From Thermomicrobiales bacterium (GTDB lineage: Bacteria > Chloroflexota > Chloroflexia > Thermomicrobiales > UBA6265), in the NCBI GenBank assembly GCA_025937615.1, contig JAICRA010000101.1, positions 1-6,107 of the forward strand: a stretch of DNA of 6,107 bases. Direction: 5' to 3'. The position numbers and the translations under genes are program-made. Each line of letters starts with the position of its first letter. Positions within the stretch are counted from its first letter, which is position 1. Below are positions 1-5,900 of the stretch, piece by piece. The notes under the pieces are model-generated. The model was not told the DNA's origin and made no database searches. It saw nothing but the letters and a program-made list of their open reading frames with translations.

Positions 1-208
1 AGACGATCCCAGTTAGCTGCCCTGGCTCCGGCGAGTTGATCGCGGCTCTTCGGTGAATAAACCAACAGTATCACATCGGGACTTGATCTTTCCTTGGGTC
101 CTCTGTTCACCCAAGTGCCTGGAGGCGTTTACTCAATCACATGACCATTAAACTTGCTGTGGAGCACCCGGACAACCTGCTAGGCCGGATATGAGAGGAA
201 GTTGTGCA

Positions 209-499
209 ATGGATGAGCAGCGATGGGATGATGAGCGAGCCAACCATCTTCTGGACGCTGCCCGTGTGGTTCTGGAAGCAGCTGGCGGTTGGCAGACGCC
301 CGAAGAGGACCACGGTGATGATCCAGCCAGCCTCTTGAGGTTCGCCGAGCTCTATTTCAGCGAGGGCGTGCGGCGCGAGATCTGGCCCCACGTCGATTTG
401 ATGAACCGCGGCATAAGAGCAGGGGACCCTGAAGACTTGCGCCTAGGAGTCTTAGGGTTGTTGCGGGTGATCCTGTGCACTGAGAGTGGGTTGGAGTGA
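209..499 (+). CDS. Small acidic hypothetical protein (96 aa)
   Basis: I do not recognise this protein. It is rich in Asp, Glu, Leu and Arg, has no signal peptide or membrane segment, and reads as mostly helical: an amphipathic N-terminal helix (about residues 8-25), an acidic turn (PEEDHGDDP, about 32-40) and two further helices around FAELYFSEGVRREIW and the Leu/Val-rich C-terminus. The start is placed at the ATG at 209 because AGAGGAAG at 194-201 lies at a good ribosome-binding distance. The in-frame ATG at 191 has no purine-rich sequence upstream and would only add MRGSCA. It lies outside the tRNA-derived repeat at 568-610, on the side away from the resistance-like genes, so it may belong to the chromosome or to another element. 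The reading frame is open and its ribosome site is good, but it is short and without recognisable relatives. Confidence 0.55.
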   Translation: MDEQRWDDERANHLLDAARVVLEAAGGWQTPEEDHGDDPASLLRFAELYFSEGVRREIWPHVDLMNRGIRAGDPEDLRLGVLGLLRVILCTESGLE

Positions 500-567
500 G
501 CCTTTGAGAGGCTACCACGCTTCCTTGCCATCCCTGCGAGTCCTGACCTTTGTCAGTTAGCCAGAGT

Positions 568-610
568 GCCGACGAGCGGACTCGAACCGCTGACCTCTCC
601 TCATTACGAG
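568..610 (-). repeat. tRNA 3'-half direct repeat, left copy (probable attachment site)
   Basis: Read on the minus strand this is a T-arm (stem AGCGG / CCGCT, loop TTCGAGT) followed by the 7-nt acceptor strand CGTCGGC, which is the 3' end of a tRNA without encoded CCA. Positions 568-596 are identical over 29 bp to 5732-5760. The following 14 bp match at 10 of 14, including TTACGAG at the end of both copies. The sequence CTCGTAA would fit an anticodon loop with CGT (Thr), and AGGTC before the T-stem is common in tRNA-Thr, but its distance to the T-arm is 2 nt longer than in a standard tRNA. No D-arm or 5' acceptor strand follows at 611-700, so this is a fragment, as expected for a tyrosine-recombinase attachment site made from a tRNA 3' end. 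The tRNA fragment is clear; the Thr identity is tentative. Confidence 0.7.
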
Positions 611-624
611 TGATAATTAGGGTG

Positions 625-659
625 TTGCAGGGATTTGCGCAGTGATGCAAAACCTGCAA
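625..659. repeat. Imperfect palindrome next to the left attachment repeat
   Basis: Two nested inverted repeats form one possible hairpin: TTGCAGG (625-631) with CCTGCAA (653-659), and inside it TTTGC (634-638) with GCAAA (647-651), around an 8-nt loop. This gives about 12 base pairs with a small bulge. It begins 15 bp from the tRNA-derived repeat. No T-run follows on the plus strand, so it is not an obvious terminator. CCTGCAA also occurs at 5707-5713, near the other repeat copy. A binding site for a recombinase or excisionase is possible; this is inference. Confidence 0.4.
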
Positions 660-690
660 GGATGAGCAGCTTACTTTTCTCTGCTTGCCC

Positions 691-736
691 TGTGTTGCAC
701 TATGTTGCGTTCCCGGTGGTGTCAGAGTGGTGTCAA
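691..736 (+). repeat. Phased short direct repeats, integrase arm-site-like (left)
   Basis: Two pairs of short direct repeats stand at helical-turn spacing. TGTTGC occurs at 693-698 and 703-708, 10 bp apart (a third TGTTGC is at 623-628). TGGTGTCA occurs at 717-724 and 728-735, 11 bp apart. Tyrosine integrases of the tRNA-targeting kind bind such paired direct repeats as arm-type sites beside the attachment core. The TGGTGTCA pair is nearly the same as the pair at 5643-5661 and has the same orientation. Pattern and spacing are seen directly; the role as arm sites is inferred. Confidence 0.45.
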
Positions 737-799
737 CTGGTATCCTGCTGATGGTTCGCAATTGATGATTCTAAACACGCCTATTCACCCTTTAGAGGA

Positions 800-2182
800 T
801 TAAGGTCCGGTTTCGCTGCGGCCGGCTCCCCTGATCCACGTCGGCAGGCCCCAGGCTGTGATGATGGCGCCACAGGAGGAGAGGAACAACGCAGCATAAA
901 GGACACGGAAGTTGTCAACCGGCGGTGTCGATCCGCTCAGCACCGCTGCCATAACCGACGAGCCGAGGATGCTCCCCAGGTACCGCATCGTCGAGAAGAG
1001 ACCCGCTGCCTGCCCGGCCCGACCCAGTGACACGGTATCGATTGCGGTAGCCTGCATCGAGGCCATCGAGAGCCCTGAACCGATGCCCAGCAGAACCAGC
1101 GGGGCCAGATAGACCGGCCAAGACCAGAACGGAGCGATAGCGAGGAAGGGGAGCGTGCCTAGCGCGATCAGGACTGTCCCCAAGAATGCCGGGAGGCGCC
1201 GTCCACTGCGGTCGGAGAGCCGGCCGCCCAGCGGCGAGAAGAAGACCATAGGTAGCGAGAGCCCAGCCAAGAGGAGGCCGACATGCTCGTCGTCCCAGTT
1301 GCCCCACCCAATCAGGAACACCGGCAGGGATAGCAGCAGGGTATACATGGTGAGGTTGCTCAACAGCACGGTGGTGACGGCGGGTGTGAAACCTCGCGCT
1401 CGAAACAGCGCGAGATTCAATACCGGCTTCGGGGAACGGCCAGTGTGCAGGACCAACGCGAGGCTCGTTCCGACCGCTAGTAGGCCGAGCACCGGTGCCA
1501 GCACGAGCGGCACGCCCGGCAGCCGCCAGACAGTCAGAGCGAGCACGAGCGAGACGAGCCCGCAGATCAGCAGCGCTGCGCCGCGCAGATCGAATCGGCC
1601 CGTTGACGTAGCCGAGGAAACAGCCGGTAGTCGCAATCCAAGGATCAGGGCGGGGGCGATCAGCAGGATGTTGGCCGCGAAGATCCAGCGCCAGCCTAAG
1701 GCAGCGGTCAAGACGCCGCCGAGTGGTGGGCCGAGTCCTGCCGCTAAGGCGAGGGCGGAGGCCACGGTGCCAAAGGCCCGGCCTTGTCGCTCGGGCACTA
1801 TGAGCGAACGGACCAGCGCCGTGCCGTTCGGGATAGCGGTGGCGCCGGCGACCGCCTGCACCGTGCGGGCGACGATCAGCACCTCGATACTCCAGGAGAG
1901 TGCGGCGACGACTGTCGCTACCAGAAAGAGCATAAGCCCTGTTAGGAAGAGTCGCCGTCGACCATAGCGGTCGGCCAAGCTGCCACCCAACGGCTGGAAG
2001 GCGGCCATGGCGACCAAATACGAGGCCACGATCCAGGAGCCCCAGACGAGCGAGCGGCCGAAGTCTCCCAGCAGGGTGGGGAGCGCCACGGTGATCATCG
2101 TCGAATTGAGCGGCGCTAGCATGGCACCAAGCACCACGGTGACGAGAATAGTGCGCTCAGCTGTCCGCCGATCGGAAACCAT
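800..2182 (-). CDS. MFS drug exporter, DHA2 (14-TM) family
   Basis: An inner-membrane proton-driven exporter of the EmrB/QacA (DHA2) type by sequence. Numbered from the furthest upstream start (TTG at 2239, 479 aa), it shows LNSTMITVALPTL in helix 1 (44-56), motif A GGSLADRYGRRR in loop 2-3 (85-96), the antiporter motif C GLGPPLGG in helix 5 (168-175), WRWIF at helix 6 (183-187), and a second motif A GGRLSDRSGRR after helix 10 (338-348). I count about 14 hydrophobic segments. The ATG at 2182 (residue 20, giving 460 aa) is preferred because GAGG lies 8 nt upstream. ATG at 2227 and TTG at 2239 are alternatives with poorer ribosome sites. It is transcribed divergently from the TetR gene, the usual arrangement for a repressor-controlled pump. 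The family is confident; the substrate cannot be told from sequence. It appears intact. Confidence 0.92.
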   Translation of the reverse strand: MVSDRRTAERTILVTVVLGAMLAPLNSTMITVALPTLLGDFGRSLVWGSWIVASYLVAMAAFQPLGGSLADRYGRRRLFLTGLMLFLVATVVAALSWSIEVLIVARTVQAVAGATAIPNGTALVRSLIVPERQGRAFGTVASALALAAGLGPPLGGVLTAALGWRWIFAANILLIAPALILGLRLPAVSSATSTGRFDLRGAALLICGLVSLVLALTVWRLPGVPLVLAPVLGLLAVGTSLALVLHTGRSPKPVLNLALFRARGFTPAVTTVLLSNLTMYTLLLSLPVFLIGWGNWDDEHVGLLLAGLSLPMVFFSPLGGRLSDRSGRRLPAFLGTVLIALGTLPFLAIAPFWSWPVYLAPLVLLGIGSGLSMASMQATAIDTVSLGRAGQAAGLFSTMRYLGSILGSSVMAAVLSGSTPPVDNFRVLYAALFLSSCGAIITAWGLPTWIRGAGRSETGP

Positions 2183-2301
2183 CCCTGTCGCCTCAGACCC
2201 CCGGTCCGATACGGGCGACCCCGGCATTACCCGCGACAACCCTGAGGATGCCTCTGGTGTAGATCAAAATCCTAGAAGCTGGCCAATTCTCTTGAGAGGC
2301 C

Positions 2302-2330
2302 TTGACAGGTCCCGATATTCGTGTTAATTT
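2302..2330 (+). promoter_or_regulatory. Possible sigma-70-type promoter for the TetR operon
   Basis: A consensus -35 box TTGACA (2302-2307) is followed after 17 bp by TAATTT (2325-2330), a weak -10. Transcription would start near 2337, inside the palindromic region, so a bound repressor would block it. No equally clear promoter was found for the exporter on the other strand. Confidence 0.4.
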
Positions 2331-2359
2331 GATTATCATGATAATATCTATGATAACAC
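2321..2359. promoter_or_regulatory. Palindromic operator region between exporter and TetR genes
   Basis: An AT-rich island in GC-rich surroundings. It contains the perfect 14-bp palindrome ATTATCATGATAAT (2332-2345), a further ATGATAA half-site at 2350-2356 that pairs with TTATCAT at 2333-2339, and an outer inverted repeat GTGTTA (2321-2326) / TAACAC (2354-2359). Three copies of the TTATCAT-type half-site within 24 bp fit one or two TetR dimers. The place, between divergent regulator and pump genes and over the proposed start of transcription, supports autoregulation and pump repression. The repeats are seen; the binding protein is inferred. Confidence 0.6.
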
Positions 2360-2368
2360 AATTAGAAA

Positions 2369-3037
2369 ATGAATAGCATGAATGAGCCGAACAAGGGCGC
2401 GACCCGCACCTACAACAGCCCGCTTCGTGCCGAGCAGATGGAGCAAACCCGCGAGCGGATCCTCGAGGCGGCTGCCGAGCAGCTCCTCGAAGAGGGGCTT
2501 GAGGAGCTCTCGCTTCCCCGCGCGGCTCAGCGGGCCCGCGTCTCCGTGCCCACGATCTACCGCCATTTCTCGACCAAGGAAGCGTTGATGCAGGAGCTCA
2601 CGGATTGGGTCGACCGGAAGCTGAAGCTCAGCGAGGTGCCAGAAAGCATCGACGAATTCACGGAGTACATGCCGCGATTCTTCGCGTACCTTGACGAGAA
2701 CGAGCCCCTGGTACGTGCCCGGCTGCTCTCGAGGGTTCATCGACAGATCCACCAAGACACGAGGCGTCGTCGAGACAAGCTAGTCGAGAAGGCGATGGAA
2801 GACGTGACCGCGCGACTCGACCCACTCGACGCGCGACGCGCGTGCGCGGTGGTGCGCGTTCTCATGCACAGCGGAGCGTGGGAGATGATGCGCGATAACT
2901 GGAACCTCACGGGCGAGCTGGCCGGGGAGGCGGTCGCCTGGGCGATACGCATCCTGGTCGACGAGCTTCGTAGGAACCCGAACAGCATGAAGGAGATCAC
3001 CGGACACTCGAGCAGCGAAAAGGAGGATTTAGCATGA
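2369..3037 (+). CDS. TetR/AcrR-family transcriptional regulator
   Basis: A 222-aa cytoplasmic DNA-binding regulator, a usual length for the family. The N-terminal helix-turn-helix is typical: TRERILEAAAEQLLEEG (about 27-43), then LSLPRAAQRARVSVPTIYRHFSTKEAL (about 48-73), with the YRHF signature at the end of the recognition helix. The rest (about 80-205) is a helical ligand-binding and dimerisation domain that I cannot assign to a ligand class, and the tail is hydrophilic. The start at 2369 has no clear Shine-Dalgarno sequence, and ATG at 2378 is no better. The gene faces away from the exporter across the palindromes at 2321-2359 and precedes the two phosphotransferase genes by 81 bp without a visible terminator. 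It is therefore likely to control both directions and its own synthesis. Family call is firm; target and inducer are inferred or unknown. Confidence 0.92.
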   Translation: MNSMNEPNKGATRTYNSPLRAEQMEQTRERILEAAAEQLLEEGLEELSLPRAAQRARVSVPTIYRHFSTKEALMQELTDWVDRKLKLSEVPESIDEFTEYMPRFFAYLDENEPLVRARLLSRVHRQIHQDTRRRRDKLVEKAMEDVTARLDPLDARRACAVVRVLMHSGAWEMMRDNWNLTGELAGEAVAWAIRILVDELRRNPNSMKEITGHSSSEKEDLA

Positions 3038-3048
3038 CTTAGTAGTAA
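3021..3048 (+). promoter_or_regulatory. Strong ribosome site driving a two-codon start-stop ORF at the end of tetR
   Basis: AGGAGG (3021-3026) stands 7 nt before an ATG (3034-3036) that overlaps the TetR stop codon as ATGA. The frame opened by this ATG is only ATG ACT, then TAG, TAG and TAA in a row (3040-3048). The layout is that of a translationally coupled next gene, yet no gene follows. It is either a remnant of a lost gene start or a start-stop element between TetR and the 3119 gene. Confidence 0.5.
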
Positions 3049-3105
3049 CCGGAACAGCAGGGGTGAGGGGACACCATACGCTCAAGCAGCGAGAGGGAAG
3101 AGCAA

Positions 3106-3111
3106 AGGAGG
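3106..3111 (+). promoter_or_regulatory. Ribosome binding site of the 3119 gene
   Basis: AGGAGG lies 7 nt before the ATG at 3119. It fixes that start and is stronger than any site seen for the regulator upstream. No convincing separate promoter is visible between 3038 and 3105, so the gene is probably read from the regulator's promoter. Confidence 0.7.
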
Positions 3112-3118
3112 AGTAACT

Positions 3119-4816
3119 ATGAGCGCCGTGACGGAGCTGAAGTTTGAGCCCCCTGGGCCGGGGTCCTGGTCCCTCGACTACACCCACTGGACACGACCGT
3201 TGACCCGCTTCCAGGCCGAGGTCTTCCCCGAGCAGTTCGTTCGCGGATTCGGGGAATCCTTGAAGCGCTACGGGCTTCTCCTCGACTACCTCGATTGTGA
3301 GTTCGTCAACGGCTTCCCCTACTACTGCCCGCGGCCGGTCGGCGCGTCCAAGGATGCGATCGGCCACCCACCGAAGCACGTCTGGGACGAGCTCAGGCGC
3401 ACCGATCTGGAGATCTCCGAGCGCCTGAAAACGAGCGCCATGGCCGTCGAGCGCAAGCTGTGGCGCGAGGACCTGCAAGTCTGGGATGAGCAGACGAAGC
3501 CTGCGGCGATCCGCGACCATCTCCAGCTGCAAGCGGTCGATCCATCGACGCTGACGACCGAGGAGCTGTTAGCGCATCTAGATCTATGCCGGGAAAACCT
3601 CAAGCACCAGATCTACTTGCACCACCTCTACAACGTGCCGGCACTGCTGCCGGTTGGCGACTTTTTCGTGCACGCGCAGCAATGGACCGGACGCTCCGCT
3701 ATAGAGTTCTTAGGCCTCCTGCAAGGCGCCACGCCCATCTCCAGAGGATCCGCTGACGAACTCGACCGCCTTGCGCGGGCCATTCGGGCCGACTCCAGGG
3801 CACACGCGCTAATCGCCTCCCCTAATCCGGCCGGCGACGTTATCGCGTCCCTGAGCGAACTGTCCAGTGAAATCAGCACGGCGCTCTCTGCCTACCTCCG
3901 ATTCGTCGGCTACCGTCCCGTCAACGGCGAGGACGTCGGCGAGCCCTACGTACTGGAGATGCCGGAGGTTCTGCTCGGCGCGATTCGCAGCGCCGTGGAA
4001 GGGGTAAACGTTGGACCTACGAGAGACGTGCTCGCGCGGCGCACCGCTGAGGCGCGGGACGGCGTGCCGAAGCCCCATCGTAGCGCCTTCGACGAGCTTC
4101 TCGCCGAAGCGCGTACCATGTACCGGCTGCGCGACGAGCGGGGGCTCTTCTGCGATCTTTGGGCCGAGGGGCTCACGCGCCGCGCTATCCTCGCGGCTGG
4201 CAAGCCCCTGGCCGAGAACGGACGCATTGCGTATCCCACCCACCTCGTCGAGGCCGGATACGACGAGATGCGCTCTCTGATCCAGCACGACGACGGCCCA
4301 TCTGCCGAAGAGCTGGCGCAACGTGCGCGCTACCGTGCGGAGGTCAGCTTCGTCGACGCGCCTCCGATGCTCGGGGCCGAGCCCGGTGCGCCCCTGCCCG
4401 CCGAGTGGCTGCCGCCCGCCGCGGCGCGTATGGAGCGAGCCTTAGGTGCGGCCATAGAGGCCCTCTTCATGGCACCGGAGGCGCGCAGCGAGGCGCGGAA
4501 GGTTTATGGCCTCGGGGTAAGCCCCGGCGTCTACGAAGGCTCAGCGCGCCTCGTCCGCGGCACGCAGGACTTTGCCCACATCAAGAAAGGCGACATCCTC
4601 GTCACCAAGGCAACGACCGCCGCTTTCAATACGGTGCTACCGCTGCTCGGCGCGATTGTGACGGATCGTGGCGGGCTCCTGTCGCACGCGGCCATCGTGT
4701 CGCGCGAGTACGGCATCCCGGCGGTCGTGGGCTGCACCGACGCGACCACTCGCATTCCGGACTGCGCACGGGTGCGCGTGGACGGCGAGGCCGGCGAAGC
4801 GGCGATCGTGGCATGA
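3119..4816 (+). CDS. PEP-utilizing / rifampin phosphotransferase-like protein: substrate domain plus phospho-histidine domain (lacks ATP-grasp)
   Basis: A 565-aa soluble protein. Its C-terminal part (about 464-565) is the swivelling phospho-histidine domain of PEP synthase, PPDK and rifampin phosphotransferase: GLGVSPG (464-470), DILVTKATTAAF, then TDRGGLLSHAAIVSREYGIP with the expected phospho-carrier His523 in GGLLSHAA. The long N-terminal part (about 1-460, with SWSLDYTHWTRPLTR at 16-30 and VNGFPYY at 63-69) sits where rifampin phosphotransferases have their substrate-binding domain, but I cannot name its ligand. No ATP-grasp domain is present; the next gene, overlapping by 4 nt, supplies it. 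In single-chain rifampin phosphotransferase the order is ATP-grasp, substrate domain, His domain, so these two genes are that protein cut and reordered. Phenylphosphate synthase is a known two-protein case with similar division. The substrate may be a hydroxylated aromatic; this is inference. Domain call firm, substrate unknown. Confidence 0.85.
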   Translation: MSAVTELKFEPPGPGSWSLDYTHWTRPLTRFQAEVFPEQFVRGFGESLKRYGLLLDYLDCEFVNGFPYYCPRPVGASKDAIGHPPKHVWDELRRTDLEISERLKTSAMAVERKLWREDLQVWDEQTKPAAIRDHLQLQAVDPSTLTTEELLAHLDLCRENLKHQIYLHHLYNVPALLPVGDFFVHAQQWTGRSAIEFLGLLQGATPISRGSADELDRLARAIRADSRAHALIASPNPAGDVIASLSELSSEISTALSAYLRFVGYRPVNGEDVGEPYVLEMPEVLLGAIRSAVEGVNVGPTRDVLARRTAEARDGVPKPHRSAFDELLAEARTMYRLRDERGLFCDLWAEGLTRRAILAAGKPLAENGRIAYPTHLVEAGYDEMRSLIQHDDGPSAEELAQRARYRAEVSFVDAPPMLGAEPGAPLPAEWLPPAAARMERALGAAIEALFMAPEARSEARKVYGLGVSPGVYEGSARLVRGTQDFAHIKKGDILVTKATTAAFNTVLPLLGAIVTDRGGLLSHAAIVSREYGIPAVVGCTDATTRIPDCARVRVDGEAGEAAIVA

Positions 4817-5631
4817 AACCGATCGCGCTGGTCGAGAGCGTTGACGAGTCGGCGTACGGCGGAAAAGCGGCGCAGCTGGCGGCGGCGATCCGCGCCGGCC
4901 TACCCGTTCCGGGCGGCGTGGCATTGTCGTTCGGGTTTGTTGACGCGGTATCCGCCGGCCACCCGACCGCGATCCGCGAGCTGGCGGAGGTCTGCGCCAC
5001 TCTAGACGGTCCCGTCGCTGTTCGCTCGTCGGCCGTGGGCGAGGACTCCGAAACGGCGAGCTTCGCCGGTCAGCACCTGACGTGCCTGAATGTCCGACCA
5101 TCGCCGCCGACCCTGACCGATGCGGTGGGCGCGATCTGGAAATCGGCGTACTCTGGGTCGGCCCTAGCCTACCGGCAACGCCTGCGGCTACCGAGCGAGC
5201 CGCGGATAGGGGTCGTAGTTCAGGAGCTGGTGGTCGCCGATTGCGCGGGCGTCCTGTTCACCCGGAATCCGTTTGACGGCGCCGATGAGATTGTGATCGA
5301 GGCCAATTGGGGGCTAGGCGAATCGGTGGTGGCAGGACTGGTTACGCCGGATCACTTCCGTCTGAGCCGCGAGGGGAGGGTGCTCGAGCGCACGCCCGGC
5401 ACGAAGGACATTGAGGTTCGCGTCCTGCCGGAGGGTGGAACGCGGGAAGCTGAAGTTCCTGCCGAGCTCGTACGTGCACTCTGCCTCGGTGACAAACAGC
5501 TTCGCGAGCTGCACGCGCTGGCGATGAGGTGCGAGAAAACCTTCGACGGCGCTCAGGATCTCGAATGGGCATTCGCGGGCGGCACACTCTATCTGCTGCA
5601 GCGCCGTGCGGTGACGAGTGCGATGAAGTAA
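4813..5631 (+). CDS. Stand-alone ATP-grasp (PPDK/PEP synthase N-terminal type) subunit
   Basis: A 272-aa protein consisting of one PPDK_N-type ATP-grasp domain. It would use ATP to phosphorylate the catalytic His of the partner protein. Family motifs run in order: AYGGKAAQLAAAIRAGLPVP with Lys18; VAVRSSAVGEDSETASFAGQH (69-88) with Arg71; AGVLFTRNPFDGADEIVIEANWGLGE (145-170); QDLEWA with Glu251; and LLQRR with Gln263 and Arg265. These correspond to ATP-binding residues known in rifampin phosphotransferases. The start is the ATG at 4813, overlapping the previous stop as ATGA, which indicates translational coupling and roughly equal synthesis. The longer frame running upstream is a shadow inside the partner gene. 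The segment between Lys18 and Arg71 is about 40 residues shorter than I recall for the single-chain enzymes, so the domain is compact. It appears otherwise complete. Confidence 0.9.
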   Translation: MKPIALVESVDESAYGGKAAQLAAAIRAGLPVPGGVALSFGFVDAVSAGHPTAIRELAEVCATLDGPVAVRSSAVGEDSETASFAGQHLTCLNVRPSPPTLTDAVGAIWKSAYSGSALAYRQRLRLPSEPRIGVVVQELVVADCAGVLFTRNPFDGADEIVIEANWGLGESVVAGLVTPDHFRLSREGRVLERTPGTKDIEVRVLPEGGTREAEVPAELVRALCLGDKQLRELHALAMRCEKTFDGAQDLEWAFAGGTLYLLQRRAVTSAMK

Positions 5632-5642
5632 GGCACTCGCGG

Positions 5643-5662
5643 TAGTGTCAAAGTGGTGTCAA
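5643..5662 (+). repeat. Phased direct repeat pair, integrase arm-site-like (right)
   Basis: TAGTGTCA (5643-5650) and TGGTGTCA (5654-5661) lie 11 bp apart. The whole stretch differs from 717-736 at only two of the first nineteen positions and has the same orientation and spacing. It starts 12 bp after the stop codon of the ATP-grasp gene and lies on the inner side of the right tRNA-derived repeat, mirroring the left end of the unit. Function is inferred from pattern and place. Confidence 0.45.
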
Positions 5663-5731
5663 GAAGGTCCCAGCTTATCACGAGGGCTCTCTCCCATCTC
5701 GATTATCCTGCAAATTGAGGGAAAAAAGAGA

Positions 5732-5774
5732 GCCGACGAGCGGACTCGAACCGCTGACCTAGTCTCTTTACGAG
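5732..5774 (-). repeat. tRNA 3'-half direct repeat, right copy (probable attachment site)
   Basis: This repeats 568-610 in the same orientation: 29 bp identical (T-arm and acceptor 3' strand, 5732-5760) and 39 of 43 bp overall, ending in the same TTACGAG. It differs at the discriminator base (T here, A in the left copy) and in the bases between the anticodon-loop-like part and the T-arm. As on the left, no tRNA 5' half follows to the right, so this is also a fragment. If elements have inserted one after another into the same tRNA gene, the intact tRNA should lie to the right of this window. Confidence 0.7.
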
Positions 5775-5880
5775 AACGAATCGGTACATTTCGTGTTGTA
5801 TGTGATTGCTGCAAAAGCCCTTAGATAAGCCGAATAAGCGCACCAGTAACTTTCGGGAACAACCGGAAATCAGGCCGGGT

Positions 5881-5900
5881 TGGTGTACAAATGGTGTACA
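5881..5900 (+). repeat. Second type of phased repeat pair right of the attachment site
   Basis: TGGTGTACA occurs at 5881-5889 and 5892-5900, 11 bp apart. The format matches the pairs at 717 and 5643 but the motif ends in TACA rather than TCA. It lies about 107 bp to the right of the right tRNA-derived copy, the same distance and side as the 717 pair from the left copy. It is the expected place for the left arm sites of a neighbouring element with a related but different integrase. Confidence 0.4.

Larger units (their letters stand above)
500..799. other. Gene-free stretch holding the left attachment region
   Basis: No credible coding region lies here; an open minus-strand frame across it simply reads through the tRNA fragment. 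From left to right it holds a small hairpin (CTGAC 543-547 / GTCAG 552-556), the tRNA 3'-half repeat, the nested palindrome at 625-659 and the phased direct repeats up to 736. I see no strong terminator for either the 209-499 gene or the exporter gene arriving from the right. Confidence 0.5.
568..5774. mobile_element. Putative integrative element without its own integrase
   Basis: Direct repeats of a tRNA 3' half bound the unit at both ends, and nearly identical phased arm-like repeats lie just inside each (717-736 and 5643-5662). Between them are only cargo genes: exporter, regulator and the two-part phosphotransferase. No integrase, excisionase, relaxase or replication gene is present in about 5.2 kb. 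This fits an element mobilised by an integrase supplied from elsewhere, or the decayed remnant of a larger element. Boundaries rest on the repeats alone. Confidence 0.45.

Noticed and set aside
53..151. Possible 32-codon GTG-start frame with a CSPKC pair of cysteines
   Set aside because: It recalls a zinc-binding knuckle but has no ribosome site, is very short and begins close to the window edge.
568..700. A complete tRNA gene on the minus strand
   Set aside because: T-arm and acceptor 3' strand are perfect, but no D-arm or matching 5' acceptor strand (GCCGACG) follows, and the anticodon-loop-like part is 2 nt too far from the T-arm. The same holds for the copy at 5732.
357..761. Minus-strand open frame of 134 codons
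   Set aside because: It reads through the tRNA fragment and the phased repeats and overlaps the 209-499 gene; its translation has no protein-like pattern.
1155..1967. Plus-strand open frame of 270 codons inside the exporter gene
   Set aside because: It is antisense to a clear 14-TM transporter, and its Arg/Ser/Pro/Thr-rich translation is typical of a GC-rich shadow frame.
2240..3118. Rifamycin-associated element (inverted repeat upstream of actinomycete rifamycin-inactivating genes)
   Set aside because: I looked for the GGGGCTTGCGGCAAG-like repeat upstream of the regulator and of the phosphotransferase and did not see it, so a rifamycin substrate is not supported by regulation.
4159..4812. 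The long upstream part of the frame that ends at 5631
   Set aside because: It overlaps the well-supported His-domain gene, its translation is Arg/Pro/Gly-rich low-complexity sequence, and the ATP-grasp homology begins exactly at the ATG at 4813.
5685..5734. Terminator for the phosphotransferase operon
   Set aside because: GGCTCTCT/AGAGAGCC pairs over 8 bp, but the loop is 34 nt and no T-run follows on the plus strand; the six-T run is on the minus strand and fits the tRNA side better.
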